Assembly (NCBI RefSeq): GCF_051020975.1
Contig: NC_135043.1
Span: forward strand, 1,736,001-1,800,000
DNA from: Osmia lignaria lignaria
Taxonomy: Eukaryota; Arthropoda; Insecta; Hymenoptera; Megachilidae
DNA: 64,000 bases
Direction of reading: 5' to 3'
A program made the translations under genes and the position numbers. The notes below the pieces were generated by a model. It made no database searches. It was not told where the DNA came from and saw nothing but the letters and a program-made list of their open reading frames with translations. Shown here piece after piece: positions 43,501 through 60,900 of this stretch (positions within the stretch are counted from its first letter, which is position 1; each line of letters starts with the position of its first letter).

Positions 43501-46500
43501 AATACTGTTATTAATTGTACATTAAATATCTAATATAGATATGGTAATAATGATATTGTTATTAAATGTACATTGATCTGTGGGTAGTAATCAATATATT
43601 ACGTTATATCTAATGTAGATATGATAATAATAATACTGTTATTAATTGTACATTAAATATCTAATATAGATATGGTACTAATGATATTGTTATTAAATGT
43701 ACATTGATCTGTGGGTAGTAATCAATATATTACGTAATATCTAATGTAGATATGATAATAATAATACTGTTATTAATTGTACATTAAATATCTAATATAG
43801 ATATGGTACTAATGATATTGGCATTAAATGTACATTGATCTGTCGGAATGAATCAGTACATTACATTATATCGAATGTAGATATAGTACTAATGATGTTG
43901 TTATTAAATGTACATTACATATCTAATGTAGACATAGTACTAATGATATTGGTGGTAAATGTACATTGATCTGTGGGAAGGAATCAGTATATTACATTAT
44001 ATCTATAGTAGATATGGCAATAATGATATTGTTATTAAATCTACATCACATATTTAATGTAGGTATAGTACTAATGATATTGTTATTAAATGTACATTGA
44101 TCTGTGTGAATGAAGCAGTATATTACATTATATCTCATGCAGATATAGTGCTAATGATATTGTTATTAAATGTACATTGATCTGTTGGAATGTATCTGAA
44201 TATGACATTATATCTACTTTAGATATCGTAATAATGATATGGTTATTAAATCTACATCGATCTGTGGGAATGAATCAGTATATTACATTATATCGTATGT
44301 AGATATGGTGATGATGATTTTGTTGTTTAATCTACATTACATACCTAATGTAGATATAGTACTAATGATATTGGTATTAAAGGTACATTGATCTGTGGGA
44401 ATGAATCAGTATATTACATTATATCGTATGTAGATATGGTGATAATGATTTTGTTGTTAAATCTACATTACATATCTAATGTAGATATAGTACTAATGAT
44501 ATTGGTATTATAGGTACATTGATCTGTGGAAATGAATCAGTATATTACATTATATCTAATGAAGATATGGTAATAATGATATTGTTGTTAAATGTACATT
44601 GATCTGTGTGAATGAAGCAGTATATTACATTATATCTCATGTAGATACAGTGCTAATGATATTGTTATTAAATGTACATTGTTCTGTGGGAAGGAATCCG
44701 TATATTACATTATATCTAACGTAGATATGGTAATAATGATATTGTTTTTAAATGTACATTGATCTGTGGGAATGATGCAGAATATTACATTATATCGAAT
44801 GTAGATATGGTAATAATGATTTTGTTGGTAAATGTACATTACATATCTAATGTAGATAGAGTACTAATGATATTGGTATTAAATGTACGTTGATCTGTGG
44901 GAATAAATCAGTATATTACATTATATCTAATGTAGATATGGTAATAATGATTTTGTTGTTAAATGTACATTACATATCTAATGTAGATATAGTACTAATG
45001 ATATTGATATTAAATGTACATTGATCTGTGGGAACGAATAAGTGTATTACATTATATCGAATATAGATATAGTACTAATGATATTGTGATTAAATGTACC
45101 TTTATCTGTGGGAATGAATCAGTATATTACATTATATCGAATGTAGATATAGTAATAATGATATTGTATGTCATGTCCATTGATCTGTGGGTAGTAATCA
45201 GTATATTACATTATATCTACTGTAGATATGGTAACAATAATATTGTTATTAATTGTACATTAAATATCTAATATAGATATGGTACTAATGATATTGTTAT
45301 TAAATGTACATTGATCTGTGATAATGAATCCGTATATTGCATTATATCTACTGTAGGAATAGTAATAATGATATTGTTATTAAATGTACATTGATCTGTG
45401 GGAATGAATCAGTATATTACATTATATCGAATCTGGATATAGTACTAATGATATTGTTATTAAATGTACATTCATCTGTGATAATGAATCCGTATATTGC
45501 ATTATATCTACTGTAGGAATAGTAATAATGATATTGTTATTAAATGTACATTGATCTGTGGGAATGAATCAGTACATTACATTATATCGAATCTGGATAT
45601 AATACTAATGATATTGTTATTAAATGTACATTGATCTGTGGGAATGAATCAGTATATTACATTATATCGAATCTGGATATAGTACTAATGATATTGTTAT
45701 TAAATGTACATTGATCTGTGATAATGAATCCGTATATTGCATTATATCTACTGTAGGAATAGTAATAATGATATTGTTATTAAATGTACATTGATCTGTG
45801 GGAATGAATCAGTACATTACATTATATCGAATCTGGATATAGTACTAATGATATTGTTATTAAATGTACATTGATCTGTGGGAAGGAATCCGTATATTAC
45901 ATTATATCTAATGCAGATATGGTAATAATGATACTGTTTTTAAATGTACATTGATCTGTGTGAATGAAGCAGTATATTACATTATATCGCATGCAGATAC
46001 AGTGCTAATGATATTGTTATTAAATGTACATTGATCTGTGGGAATGAATCAATATATCACATTATTTCCAATGTAGATATAGTATTAATGATATTGTTAC
46101 TAAATGTACATTGATCTGTGGGAATGAATCAGTATATTACATTATATCTACTGCAGATATGGTAATAATGATATTGTTATTAAATGTACATTGATCTGTG
46201 GGTAGTAATCAATATATTACGTTATATCTAATGTAGATATGATAATGATAATACCGTTATTAATTGTACATTAAATATCTAATATAGATATGGTACTAAT
46301 GATATTGTCATTAAATGTACATTGGTCTGTGGGAATGAATCAGTATATTACATTATATCCAATGTAGATATAGTGCTAATGATATTGTGATTAAATGCAC
46401 ATTGATCTGTGGGTAGTAATCAAGATATTACGTTATATCTAATGTAGATATGATAATAATAATACTGTTATTAATTGTACATTAAATATCTAATATAGAT

Positions 46501-46529
46501 ATCGTACTAATGATATTGTCATTAAGTGT

Positions 46530-49500
46530 ACATTGATCTGTGGGAATGAATCAGTATATTACATTATATCTATTGTAGATATAGTTCTAATGATATTGTC
46601 ATTAAATGTACATTGATCTGTGGGAACGAATAAGTGTATTACATTATTTCGAATGTAGATATAGTATTAATGATATTGTGATTAACTGTACCTTTATCCG
46701 TGGGAATGAATCAGTATATTACATTATATCTAATGTAGATATGGTAATAATGATACTGTTTTTAAATGTACATTGACCTGTGTGAATGAAGCAGTATATT
46801 ACATTATATCTCATGCAGATATAGTGCTAATGATATTGTTATTAAATGTACATTGATCTGTGGGAATGAATCTGAATATGACATTATATCTACTGTAGAT
46901 ATAGGAATAATGGTATTATTATTATATGTACATTGATCCGTGGAAGGAATCAGTGTATTACATAATATCTAATGTAGATATGGTAATAATGATATTGTTA
47001 TTAAACGTACATTGATCTGTGGGAAGGAATCAGTATATTACATAATATCTAATGTAGATATGGTAATAATGATATAGTTATTAAATGTACATTGATCTAT
47101 GGGAATGAATCTGTATATAACATTATATCTACTGTATGTATCGTAATAATGATATTGTTATTAAATCTACATTGATCTGTGGGAATGAATCAGTATATTA
47201 CATTATATCGAAAGTAGATATAGTACCAATGATATTGTTATTAAATGTACATTGGTCTGCGGGGACGAATCCGTATATTACATTATATCTACTGTAGGAA
47301 TAGTGATAATGATATTGTTATTAAATGTACATTGATCTGTGGGAATGAATCAGTATATTACATTATATCGAATCTAGATATAGTACTAATGATATTGTTA
47401 TTAAATGTACATTGATCTGTGGGAAGGAATCAGTAAATTACATAATATCTAATGTGGATATGGTAATAATGATATTGTTATTAAATGTACATTGATCTGT
47501 GGGAAGGAATCAGTATATTACATAATATCTAATGTAGATATGGTAATAATGATATTGATATTAAATGTACATTGATCTGTGGGAATGAATCTGTATATGA
47601 CATTATATCTACTGTAGATATGGTAATAATGATACTGTTATTAAATCTATATTGATCCGTGGGAATGATTCAGTATATTACATTATATCGAATGTAGATA
47701 TGGTAATAATTATTTTGTTGTTAAATGTACATTACATATCTAATGTAGATATAGTACTAATGATATTGATATTAAATGTACATTGACCTGTGGGAATGAA
47801 GCAGTATATTACATTATATCGAATGTAGATATGGTAATAATGATTTTGTTGTTAAATGTACATTACATATCTAATGTAGATATAGTACTAATGATATTGG
47901 TATTAAATGTACATGGATCTGTGGGAAGGAATCAGTATATTACATTATATCTAAAGTAGATATGGTAATAATGATATTGTTATTAAATCTACATCACATA
48001 TTTAATGTAGGTATAGTGCTAATGATATTGCTATTAAATGTACATTGATCTGTGGGAAGGAGTGAGTATGTTACATAATATCTAATGTAGATATGGTAAT
48101 AATGATATTGTTATTAAATGTACATTGATCTGTGCGAACGAATAAGTGTATTACATTATATCGAATCTAGATATAGTACTAATGATATTGTTATTAAATG
48201 TACATTGATCTGTGGGAAGGAATCAGTATATTACATTATATCCAATGTAGATATAGTGCTAATGATATTGTGATGAAATGTACATTGATCTGTGGGTAGT
48301 AATCAATATATTACGTTATATCTAATGTAGATATGATAATAATAATACTGTTATTAATTGTACATTAAATATCTAATATAGATATGGTGCTAATGATATT
48401 GGCATTAAATGTACATTGATCTGTGGGAATGAATCAGTATATCACATTATATCTATTGTAGATATAGTTCTAATGATATTGTCATTCAATGTACATTGAT
48501 CTGTGAGAACGAATAAGTGTATTACATTATTTCGAATGTAGATATAGTATTAATGATATTGTGATTAACTGTACCTTTGTCCGTAGGAATGAATCAGTAT
48601 ATTACATTGTATCGAATGTAGAGATAGTAATAATGATATTGTTATTAAATGTACATTACATATCTAATGCAGATATAGTGCTAATGATATTGTTATTAAA
48701 TGTACATTGATCTGTGGGAATGAACCTGAATATGACATTATATCTACTGTAGATATAGTAATAATGGTATTGTTATTAAATGTACATCGATCCGTGGGAA
48801 GGAATCAGTATATTACATAATATCTAATGTAGATATGGTAATAATGATATTGTTATTAAATGTACATTGATCTGTGGGAATGAATCTGTATATAACATTA
48901 TATCTACTGTAGATATGGTAATAATGATATTGTTATTAAGTCTACATTGATCTGTGGGAATGAAGCAGAATATTACATGGTATCGAATGTAGATATGGTA
49001 ATAACGATTTTGTTGTTAAATGTACATTACATATCTAATGTAGATATAGTACTAATGATATTGATATTAAATGTACATTGATCTATGGGAATGAATCAGT
49101 ATATTACATTATATCTATTGTAGATATAGTACTAATGATATTGTTATTAAATGTACATTGATCTTTGGGAACGAATAAGTGTATTACATTATATCGAATG
49201 TAGATATAGTACTAATGATATTGTTTCTAAATGTACATTGATCTGTGGGAATGAATCAGTATATTACATTGTATCGAATGTAGATATGGTAATAATGACT
49301 TTGTTGTTAAATGTACATTACATATCTAATGTAGATATAGTACTAATGATATTGTTATTAAATGTACATTGATCTGTGGGAAGGAATCAGTATATTACAT
49401 AATATCAAATGTAGATATGGTAATAATGATACTGTTATTAAATCTATATTGATCCGTGGGAATGATTCAGTATATTACATTATATCGAATGTAGATATGG

Positions 49501-52500
49501 TAATAATGATTTTGTTGTTAAATGTACATTACATATCTAATGTAGATATAGTACTAATGATATTGTTATTAAATGTACATTGATCTGTGGGAAGGAATCA
49601 GTATATTACATAATATCTAATGTAGATATGGTAATAATGATACTGTTATTAAATCTATATTGATCCGTGGGAATGATTCAGTATATTACATTATATCGAA
49701 TGTAGATATGGTAATAATGATTTTGTTGTTAAATGTACATTACATATCTAATGTAGATATAGTACTAATGATATTGTTATTAAATGTACATTGATCTGTG
49801 GGAAGGAATCAGTATATTACATAATATCTAATGTAGATATGGTAATAATGATATTGTTATTAAATGTACATTGATCTGTAGGAAGGAATCAGTATATTAC
49901 ATAATATCTAATGTAGATGTGGTAATAATGATATTGTTATTAAATGTACATTGATCTGTGGGAATGAATCTGTATATAACATTATATCTACTGTAGATAT
50001 AGTAATAATGGTATTGTTATTAAATGTACATCGATCCGTGGGAAGGAATCAGTATATTACATAATATCTAATGTAGATATGGTAATAATGATATTGTTAT
50101 TAAATGTACATTGATCTGTGGGAATGAATCTGTATATGACATTATATCTACCGTAGATATGGTAATAATGATATTGTTATAAAATCTATATTGATCTGTG
50201 GGAATGAGTCAGTATATTACATTATATCTATTGTAGATATAGTACTAATGATATTGTTATTAAATGTACATTGATCTGTGGGAACGAATAAGTGTATTAC
50301 ATTATATCGAATGTAGATATAGTACTAATGATATTGTTTCTAAATGTACATTGATCTGTGGGAATGAATCAGTATATTACATTGTATCGAATGTAGATAT
50401 GGTACCAATGATATTGTTATTATATGTACATTAATCTGTGGGAATGAATCAGTATATTACATTATATCGAATGTAGATAGAGTACTAATGATATTGTGAT
50501 TACATGTACATTGATCTGTTGGAATGAATCTGTATAAGACATTATATCTATTGTAGATATAGTACTAATGATATTGTTATTAAATGTACATTGATCTGTG
50601 GGAATAAATCAGTATATTACATTATATCGAATGTAGATATAGTAATAATGATATTGTTTGTAATGTACATTGATCTGTGGGCAGTAATCAGTATATTACA
50701 TTATATCTAATGTAGATATGGTAACAATAATACTGTTATCAAGTGTACATTAAATATCTAGTATAGATATGGTACTAATGATATTGGCATTAAATGTACC
50801 TTGATCTGTGGGAAGGAATCAGTATATTACATAATATCTAATGTAGATATGGTAATAATGATATTGTTATTAAATGTACATTGATCTGTGGGAATGAATC
50901 TGTATATGACATTATATCTACTGTAGATATGGTAATAATAATATTGATATTAAATCCACATTGATCTGTGGGAATGAATCAGTATATTACATTATATCAA
51001 ATGTAGATATGGTAATCATGATTTTGTTGTTAAATGTACATTACATATGTAATGTAGATATCGTACTAATGATATTGGTATTAAATGTACATTGATCTGT
51101 GGGAATGAATCAGTATATTACATTATATCTAATGTAGATATGGTAATAATGATACTGTTTTTAAATGTACATTGATCTGTGTGAATGAAGCAGTATATTA
51201 CATTATATCTCATGCAGATATAGTGCTAATGATATTGTTATTAAATGTACATTGATCTGTGGGAATGAATCAATATATTACATTATTTCCAATGTAGATA
51301 TAGTATTAATGATATTGTTATTAAATGTACATTGATCTGTGGGAAGGAATCAGTATATTACATAATATCTAATGTAGATATGGTAATATTGATATTGTTA
51401 TTAAATGTACATTGATCAGTGGGAATGAATCTGTATATGACATTATATCTACTGTAGATATGGTAATAATAATATTGTTATTAAATCTACATTGATCTGT
51501 GGGAACGAATCCTCATATTACATTATATCTGCTGTAGGAATAGTAATAATGATATTGTTATTAAATGTACATTGATCTGTGGGAATGCATCGGTATATTA
51601 CATTATATCGAATCTAGATATAGTACTAATGATATTGTTATTAAATGTACATTGGTCTGTGGGAATGAATCAGTATATTACATTATATCGAATGTAGAGA
51701 TAGCAGTAATGATATTGTTATTAAATGTACATTACATATCTACTGTAGACATAGTACTAACGATATTGGTATTAAATGTACATTGATCTGTGGGAAGGGA
51801 TCAGTGTATTACATAATATGTCTTGTAGATATGGTAATAATGATATTGTTATTAAATGTACATTGGTCTGTGGGAATGAATCTGTATATGACATTATATC
51901 TACTGTAGATATGGTAATAATAATATTGTTCTTAAATCTACATTGATCTGTGGGAATGAATCAGTATATTACATTATATCGAATCTAGATACCGTACTAA
52001 TGATATTGTTATTAAATGTACATTGATCTGAGGGAAGGAATCAGTATATTACATAATATCTAATGTAGATATGGTAATAATGATATTGATATTAAATGTA
52101 CATTGATCTGTGGGAATGAATCTGTATATGACATTATATCTACTGTAGATATGGTAATAATGATATTGTTATTAAATCTATATTGATCTGTGGAAATGAA
52201 TCAGTATATTACATTATATCGAATGTAGATATGGTAATAATGATTTTGTTGTTAACTGTACATTACATATCTAATGTAGATACAGTACTAATGATATTGA
52301 TATTAAATGTACATTGATCTGTGGGAATGGATCAGTATATTACATTATATCTATTGTAGATATAGTACTAATGATATTGTTATTAAATGTACATGGATCT
52401 GTGGGAAGGAATCAGTATATTACATTATATCTAAAGTAGATATGGTAATAATGATATTGTTATTAAATCTACATCACATATTTAATGTAGGTATAGTGCT

Positions 52501-53400
52501 AATGATATTGCTATTAAATGTACATTGATCTGTGGGAAGGAGTGAGTATGTTACATAATATCTAATGTAGATATGGTAATAATGATATTGTTATTAAATG
52601 AACATTACATATCTACTGTAGATATGGTAATAATGATATTGTTATTAAATGTACATTGATCTGTGCGAACGAATAAGTGTATTACATTATATCGAATCTA
52701 GATATAGTACTAATGATATTGTTATTAAATGTACATTGATCTGTGGGAAGGAATCAGTATATTACATAATATCTAATGTAGATATGGTAATAATGATATT
52801 GATATTAAATGTACATTGATCTGTGGGAATGTATCTGTATATGCCATTATATCTACCGTAGATATGGTAATAATGATATTGTTATTAAATCTATATTGAT
52901 CTGTGGAAATGAGTCAGTATATTACATTATATCGAATGTAGATATGGTAATAATGATTTTGTTGTTAACTGTACATTACATATCTAATGTAGATACAGTA
53001 CTAATGATATTGATATTAAATGTACATTGATCTGTGGGAATGAATCAGTATATTACATTATATCTATTGTAGATATAGTACTAATGATATTGTGATTAAA
53101 TGTACATTGATCTGTTGGAATGAATCTGTATATGACATTATATCTATTGTAGATATTGTAATAATGATATTGTTATTAAATGTACATTGATCTGTGGGAA
53201 GGAGTGAGTATGTTACATAATACCTAATGTAGATATGGTAATAATGATATTGTTATTAAATGAACATTACATATCTAATGTAGATATAGTACTAATGATA
53301 TTGCTATTAAATGTACATTGATCTGTGGGAAGGAGTGAGTATGTTACATAATATCTAATGTAGATATGGTAATAATGATATTGTTATTAAATGTACATTG
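46530..53400. repeat. Large satellite duplication, copy 1
   Basis: Matches 54981-61691. The offset is 8,451 bp up to about 47,535 and 8,291 bp afterwards, because copy 2 lacks 160 bp (two monomers). Only about ten single-base differences were noticed in nearly 6.9 kb, so this is a very recent duplication or an assembly duplication. Confidence 0.85.
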
Positions 53401-54980
53401 ATCTGTGGGAAGGAATCAGTATATTACATAATATCTAATGTAGATATGGTAATAATGATATTGTTATGAAATGTACATTGATCTGTGGGAATGAATCAGT
53501 ATATTACATTATATCGAATGTAGATATAGTACCAATGATATTGTCATTAAATGTACATTGATCTGTGGGAATGAATCAGTATATTACATTATATCTAATG
53601 TAGATATGGTAATAATGATATTGTTATTAAATGTACATTGATCTGTGGGAATGAATCTGTATATAACATTATATCTACTGTAGATATGGTAATAATGTTA
53701 TTGTTATTAAATGTACATTGATCTTTGGGAACGAATCCGTATATTACATTATCTCGACTGTAGGAATAGTAATAATGATATTGTTATTAAATGTACATTG
53801 ATCTGTGGGAATGAATCTGTATATAACATTATATCTACCGCAGATATGGTAATAATGATATTGTTATTAAATGTACATTGATCTGTGGGTAGTAATCAAT
53901 ATATTACGTTATATCTAATGTAGATATGATAATAATAATACTGTTATTAATTGTACATTAAATATCTAATATAGATATGGTACTAATGATATTGGCATTA
54001 AATGTACATTGATCTGTCGGAATGAATCAGTACATTACATTATATCGAATGTAGATATAGTACTAATGATGTTGTTATTAAATGTACATTACATATCTAA
54101 TGTAGACATAGTACTAATGATATTGGTAGTAAATGTACATCGATCTGTGGGAAGGAATCAGTATATTACATTATATCTATTGTAGATATAGTACTAATGA
54201 TATTGTTATTAAATGTACATTGATCTGTGGGAATGGATCAGTATATTACATTATATCCAATGTAGATATAGTGCTAATGATATTGTGATGAAATGTACAT
54301 TGTTCTGTGGATAGTAATCAATATATTACGTTATATCTAATGTAGATATGATAATAATAATACTGTTATTAATTGTACAATAAATATCTAATATAGATAT
54401 GGTACTAATGATATTGGCATTAAATGTACATTGATCTGTGGGAATGAATCAGTATATTACATTATATCGAATGTAGATATGGTAATAATGATTTTGTTGT
54501 TAAATGTACATTACATATCTAATGTAGATATAGTACTAATGATATTGATATTAAATGTACATTGATCTGTGGGAATGAATCAGTATATTACATTATATCT
54601 ATTGTAGATATAGTACTAATGATATTGTTATTAAATGTACATTGATCTGTGGGAACGAATAAATGTATTACATTATATCGAATGTAGATATAGTACTAAT
54701 GATATTGTTATTAAATCTACATCACATATTTATTGTAGGTATAGTGCTAATGATATTGTTATTAAATGTACATTGATCTGTGGGAATGAATCAGTATATT
54801 ACATTATCCCCAATGTAGATATAGTGCTAATGATATTGTGATGAAATGTACATTGATCTGTGGGTAGTAATCAATATATTACGTTATATATAATGTAGGT
54901 ATGATAATAATAATACCGTTATTAATTGTACATTAAATATCTAATATAGATATGGTACTAATGACATTGGCGTTAAATGT

Positions 54981-57900
54981 ACATTGATCTGTGGGAATGA
55001 ATCAGTATATTACATTATATCTATTGTAGATATAGTTCTAATGATATTGTCATTAAATGTACATTGATCTGTGGGAACGAATAAGTGTATTACATTATTT
55101 CGAATGTAGATATAGTATTAATGATATTGTGATTAACTGTACCTTTATCCGTGGGAATGAATCAGTATATTACATTATATCTAATGTAGATATGGTAATA
55201 ATGATACTGTTTTTAAATGTACATTGACCTGTGTGAATGAAGCAGTATATTACATTATATCTCATGCAGATATAGTGCTAATGATATTGTTATTAAATGT
55301 ACATTGATCTGTGGGAATGAATCTGAATATGACATTATATCTACTGTAGATATAGGAATAATGGTATTATTATTATATGTACATTGATCCGTGGAAGGAA
55401 TCAGTGTATTACATAATATCTAATGTAGATATGGTAATAATGATATTGTTATTAAACGTACATTGATCTGTGGGAAGGAATCAGTATATTACATAATATC
55501 TAATGTAGATATGGTAATAATGATATTGTTATTAAATGTACATTGATCTATGGGAATGAATCTGTATATAACATTATATCTACTGTATGTATCGTAATAA
55601 TGATATTGTTATTAAATCTACATTGATCTGTGGGAATGAATCAGTATATTACATTATATCGAAAGTAGATATAGTACCAATGATATTGTTATTAAATGTA
55701 CATTGGTCTGCGGGGACGAATCCGTATATTACATTATATCTACTGTAGGAATAGTGATAATGATATTGTTATTAAATGTACATTGATCTGTGGGAATGAA
55801 TCAGTATATTACATTATATCGAATCTAGATATAGTACTAATGATATTGTTATTAAATGTACATTGATCTGTGGGAAGGAATCAGTAAATTACATAATATC
55901 TAATGTGGATATGGTAATAATGATATTGTTATTAAATGTACATTGATCTGTGGGAAGGAATCAGTATATTACATAATATCTAATGTAGATATGGTAATAA
56001 TTATTTTGTTGTTAAATGTACATTACATATCTAATGTAGATATAGTACTAATGATATTGATATTAAATGTACATTGACCTGTGGGAATGAAGCAGTATAT
56101 TACATTATATCGAATGTAGATATGGTAATAATGATTTTGTTGTTAAATGTACATTACATATCTAATGTAGATATAGTACTAATGATATTGGTATTAAATG
56201 TACATGGATCTGTGGGAAGGAATCAGTATATTACATTATATCTAAAGTAGATATGGTAATAATGATATTGTTATTAAATCTACATCACATATTTAATGTA
56301 GGTATAGTGCTAATGATATTGCTATTAAATGTACATTGATCTGTGGGAAGGAGTGAGTATGTTACATAATATCTAATGTAGATATGGTAATAATGATATT
56401 GTTATTAAATGTACATTGATCTGTGCGAACGAATAAGTGTATTACATTATATCGAATCTAGATATAGTACTAATGATATTGTTATTAAATGTACATTGAT
56501 CTGTGGGAAGGAATCAGTATATTACATTATATCCAATGTAGATATAGTGCTAATGATATTGTGATGAAATGTACATTGATCTGTGGGTAGTAATCAATAT
56601 ATTACGTTATATCTAATGTAGATATGATAATAATAATACTGTTATTAATTGTACATTAAATATCTAATATAGATATGGTGCTAATGATATTGGCATTAAA
56701 TGTACATTGATCTGTGGGAATGAATCAGTATATCACATTATATCTATTGTAGATATAGTTCTAATGATATTGTCATTCAATGTACATTGATCTGTGAGAA
56801 CGAATAAGTGTATTACATTATTTCGAATGTAGATATAGTATTAATGATATTGTGATTAACTGTACCTTTGTCCGTAGGAATGAATCAGTATATTACATTG
56901 TATCGAATGTAGAGATAGTAATAATGATATTGTTATTAAATGTACATTACATATCTAATGCAGATATAGTGCTAATGATATTGTTATTAAATGTACATTG
57001 ATCTGTGGGAATGAACCTGAATATGACATTATATCTACTGTAGATATAGTAATAATGGTATTGTTATTAAATGTACATCGATCCGTGGGAAGGAATCAGT
57101 ATATTACATAATATCTAATGTAGATATGGTAATAATGATATTGTTATTAAATGTACATTGATCTGTGGGAATGAATCTGTATATAACATTATATCTACTG
57201 TAGATATGGTAATAATGATATTGTTATTAAGTCTACATTGATCTGTGGGAATGAAGCAGAATATTACATGGTATCGAATGTAGATATGGTAATAACGATT
57301 TTGTTGTTAAATGTACATTACATATCTAATGTAGATATAGTACTAATGATATTGATATTAAATGTACATTGATCTATGGGAATGAATCAGTATATTACAT
57401 TATATCTATTGTAGATATAGTACTAATGATATTGTTATTAAATGTACATTGATCTTTGGGAACGAATAAGTGTATTACATTATATCGAATGTAGATATAG
57501 TACTAATGATATTGTTTCTAAATGTACATTGATCTGTGGGAATGAATCAGTATATTACATTGTATCGAATGTAGATATGGTAATAATGACTTTGTTGTTA
57601 AATGTACATTACATATCTAATGTAGATATAGTACTAATGATATTGTTATTAAATGTACATTGATCTGTGGGAAGGAATCAGTATATTACATAATATCAAA
57701 TGTAGATATGGTAATAATGATACTGTTATTAAATCTATATTGATCCGTGGGAATGATTCAGTATATTACATTATATCGAATGTAGATATGGTAATAATGA
57801 TTTTGTTGTTAAATGTACATTACATATCTAATGTAGATATAGTACTAATGATATTGTTATTAAATGTACATTGATCTGTGGGAAGGAATCAGTATATTAC

Positions 57901-60900
57901 ATAATATCTAATGTAGATATGGTAATAATGATACTGTTATTAAATCTATATTGATCCGTGGGAATGATTCAGTATATTACATTATATCGAATGTAGATAT
58001 GGTAATAATGATTTTGTTGTTAAATGTACATTACATATCTAATGTAGATATAGTACTAATGATATTGTTATTAAATGTACATTGATCTGTGGGAAGGAAT
58101 CAGTATATTACATAATATCTAATGTAGATATGGTAATAATGATATTGTTATTAAATGTACATTGATCTGTAGGAAGGAATCAGTATATTACATAATATCT
58201 AATGTAGATGTGGTAATAATGATATTGTTATTAAATGTACATTGATCTGTGGGAATGAATCTGTATATAACATTATATCTACTGTAGATATAGTAATAAT
58301 GGTATTGTTATTAAATGTACATCGATCCGTGGGAAGGAATCAGTATATTACATAATATCTAATGTAGATATGGTAATAATGATATTGTTATTAAATGTAC
58401 ATTGATCTGTGGGAATGAATCTGTATATGACATTATATCTACCGTAGATATGGTAATAATGATATTGTTATAAAATCTATATTGATCTGTGGGAATGAGT
58501 CAGTATATTACATTATATCTATTGTAGATATAGTACTAATGATATTGTTATTAAATGTACATTGATCTGTGGGAACGAATAAGTGTATTACATTATATCG
58601 AATGTAGATATAGTACTAATGATATTGTTTCTAAATGTACATTGATCTGTGGGAATGAATCAGTATATTACATTGTATCGAATGTAGATATGGTACCAAT
58701 GATATTGTTATTATATGTACATTAATCTGTGGGAATGAATCAGTATATTACATTATATCGAATGTAGATAGAGTACTAATGATATTGTGATTACATGTAC
58801 ATTGATCTGTTGGAATGAATCTGTATAAGACATTATATCTATTGTAGATATAGTACTAATGATATTGTTATTAAATGTACATTGATCTGTGGGAATAAAT
58901 CAGTATATTACATTATATCGAATGTAGATATAGTAATAATTATATTGTTTGTAATGTACATTGATCTGTGGGCAGTAATCAGTATATTACATTATATCTA
59001 ATGTAGATATGGTAACAATAATACTGTTATCAAGTGTACATTAAATATCTAGTATAGATATGGTACTAATGATATTGGCATTAAATGTACCTTGATCTGT
59101 GGGAAGGAATCAGTATATTACATAATATCTAATGTAGATATGGTAATAATGATATTGTTATTAAATGTACATTGATCTGTGGGAATGAATCTGTATATGA
59201 CATTATATCTACTGTAGATATGGTAATAATAATATTGATATTAAATCCACATTGATCTGTGGGAATGAATCAGTATATTACATTATATCAAATGTAGATA
59301 TGGTAATCATGATTTTGTTGTTAAATGTACATTACATATGTAATGTAGATATCGTACTAATGATATTGGTATTAAATGTACATTGATCTGTGGGAATGAA
59401 TCAGTATATTACATTATATCTAATGTAGATATGGTAATAATGATACTGTTTTTAAATGTACATTGATCTGTGTGAATGAAGCAGTATATTACATTATATC
59501 TCATGCAGATATAGTGCTAATGATATTGTTATTAAATGTACATTGATCTGTGGGAATGAATCAATATATTACATTATTTCCAATGTAGATATAGTATTAA
59601 TGATATTGTTATTAAATGTACATTGATCTGTGGGAAGGAATCAGTATATTACATAATATCTAATGTAGATATGGTAATATTGATATTGTTATTAAATGTA
59701 CATTGATCAGTGGGAATGAATCTGTATATGACATTATATCTACTGTAGATATGGTAATAATAATATTGTTATTAAATCTACATTGATCTGTGGGAACGAA
59801 TCCTCATATTACATTATATCTGCTGTAGGAATAGTAATAATGATATTGTTATTAAATGTACATTGATCTGTGGGAATGCATCGGTATATTACATTATATC
59901 GAATCTAGATATAGTACTAATGATATTGTTATTAAATGTACATTGGTCTGTGGGAATGAATCAGTATATTACATTATATCGAATGTAGAGATAGCAGTAA
60001 TGATATTGTTATTAAATGTACATTACATATCTAATGTAGACATAGTACTAACGATATTGGTATTAAATGTACATTGATCTGTGGGAAGGGATCAGTGTAT
60101 TACATAATATGTCTTGTAGATATGGTAATAATGATATTGTTATTAAATGTACATTGGTCTGTGGGAATGAATCTGTATATGACATTATATCTACTGTAGA
60201 TATGGTAATAATAATATTGTTCTTAAATCTACATTGATCTGTGGGAATGAATCAGTATATTACATTATATCGAATCTAGATATAGTACTAATGATATTGT
60301 TATTAAATGTACATTGATCTGTGGGAAGGAATCAGTATATTACATAATATCTAATGTAGATATGGTAATAATGATATTGATATTAAATGTACATTGATCT
60401 GTGGGAATGAATCTGTATATGACATTATATCTACTGTAGATATGGTAATAATGATATTGTTATTAAATCTATATTGATCTGTGGAAATGAATCAGTATAT
60501 TACATTATATCGAATGTAGATATGGTAATAATGATTTTGTTGTTAACTGTACATTACATATCTAATGTAGATACAGTACTAATGATATTGATATTAAATG
60601 TACATTGATCTGTGGGAATGGATCAGTATATTACATTATATCTATTGTAGATATAGTACTAATGATATTGTTATTAAATGTACATGGATCTGTGGGAAGG
60701 AATCAGTATATTACATTATATCCAAAGTAGATATGGTAATAATGATATTGTTATTAATTCTACATCACATATTTAATGTAGGTATAGTGCTAATGATATT
60801 GCTATTAAATGTACATTGATCTGTGGGAAGGAGTGAGTATGTTACATAATATCTAATGTAGATATGGTAATAATGATATTGTTATTAAATGAACATTACA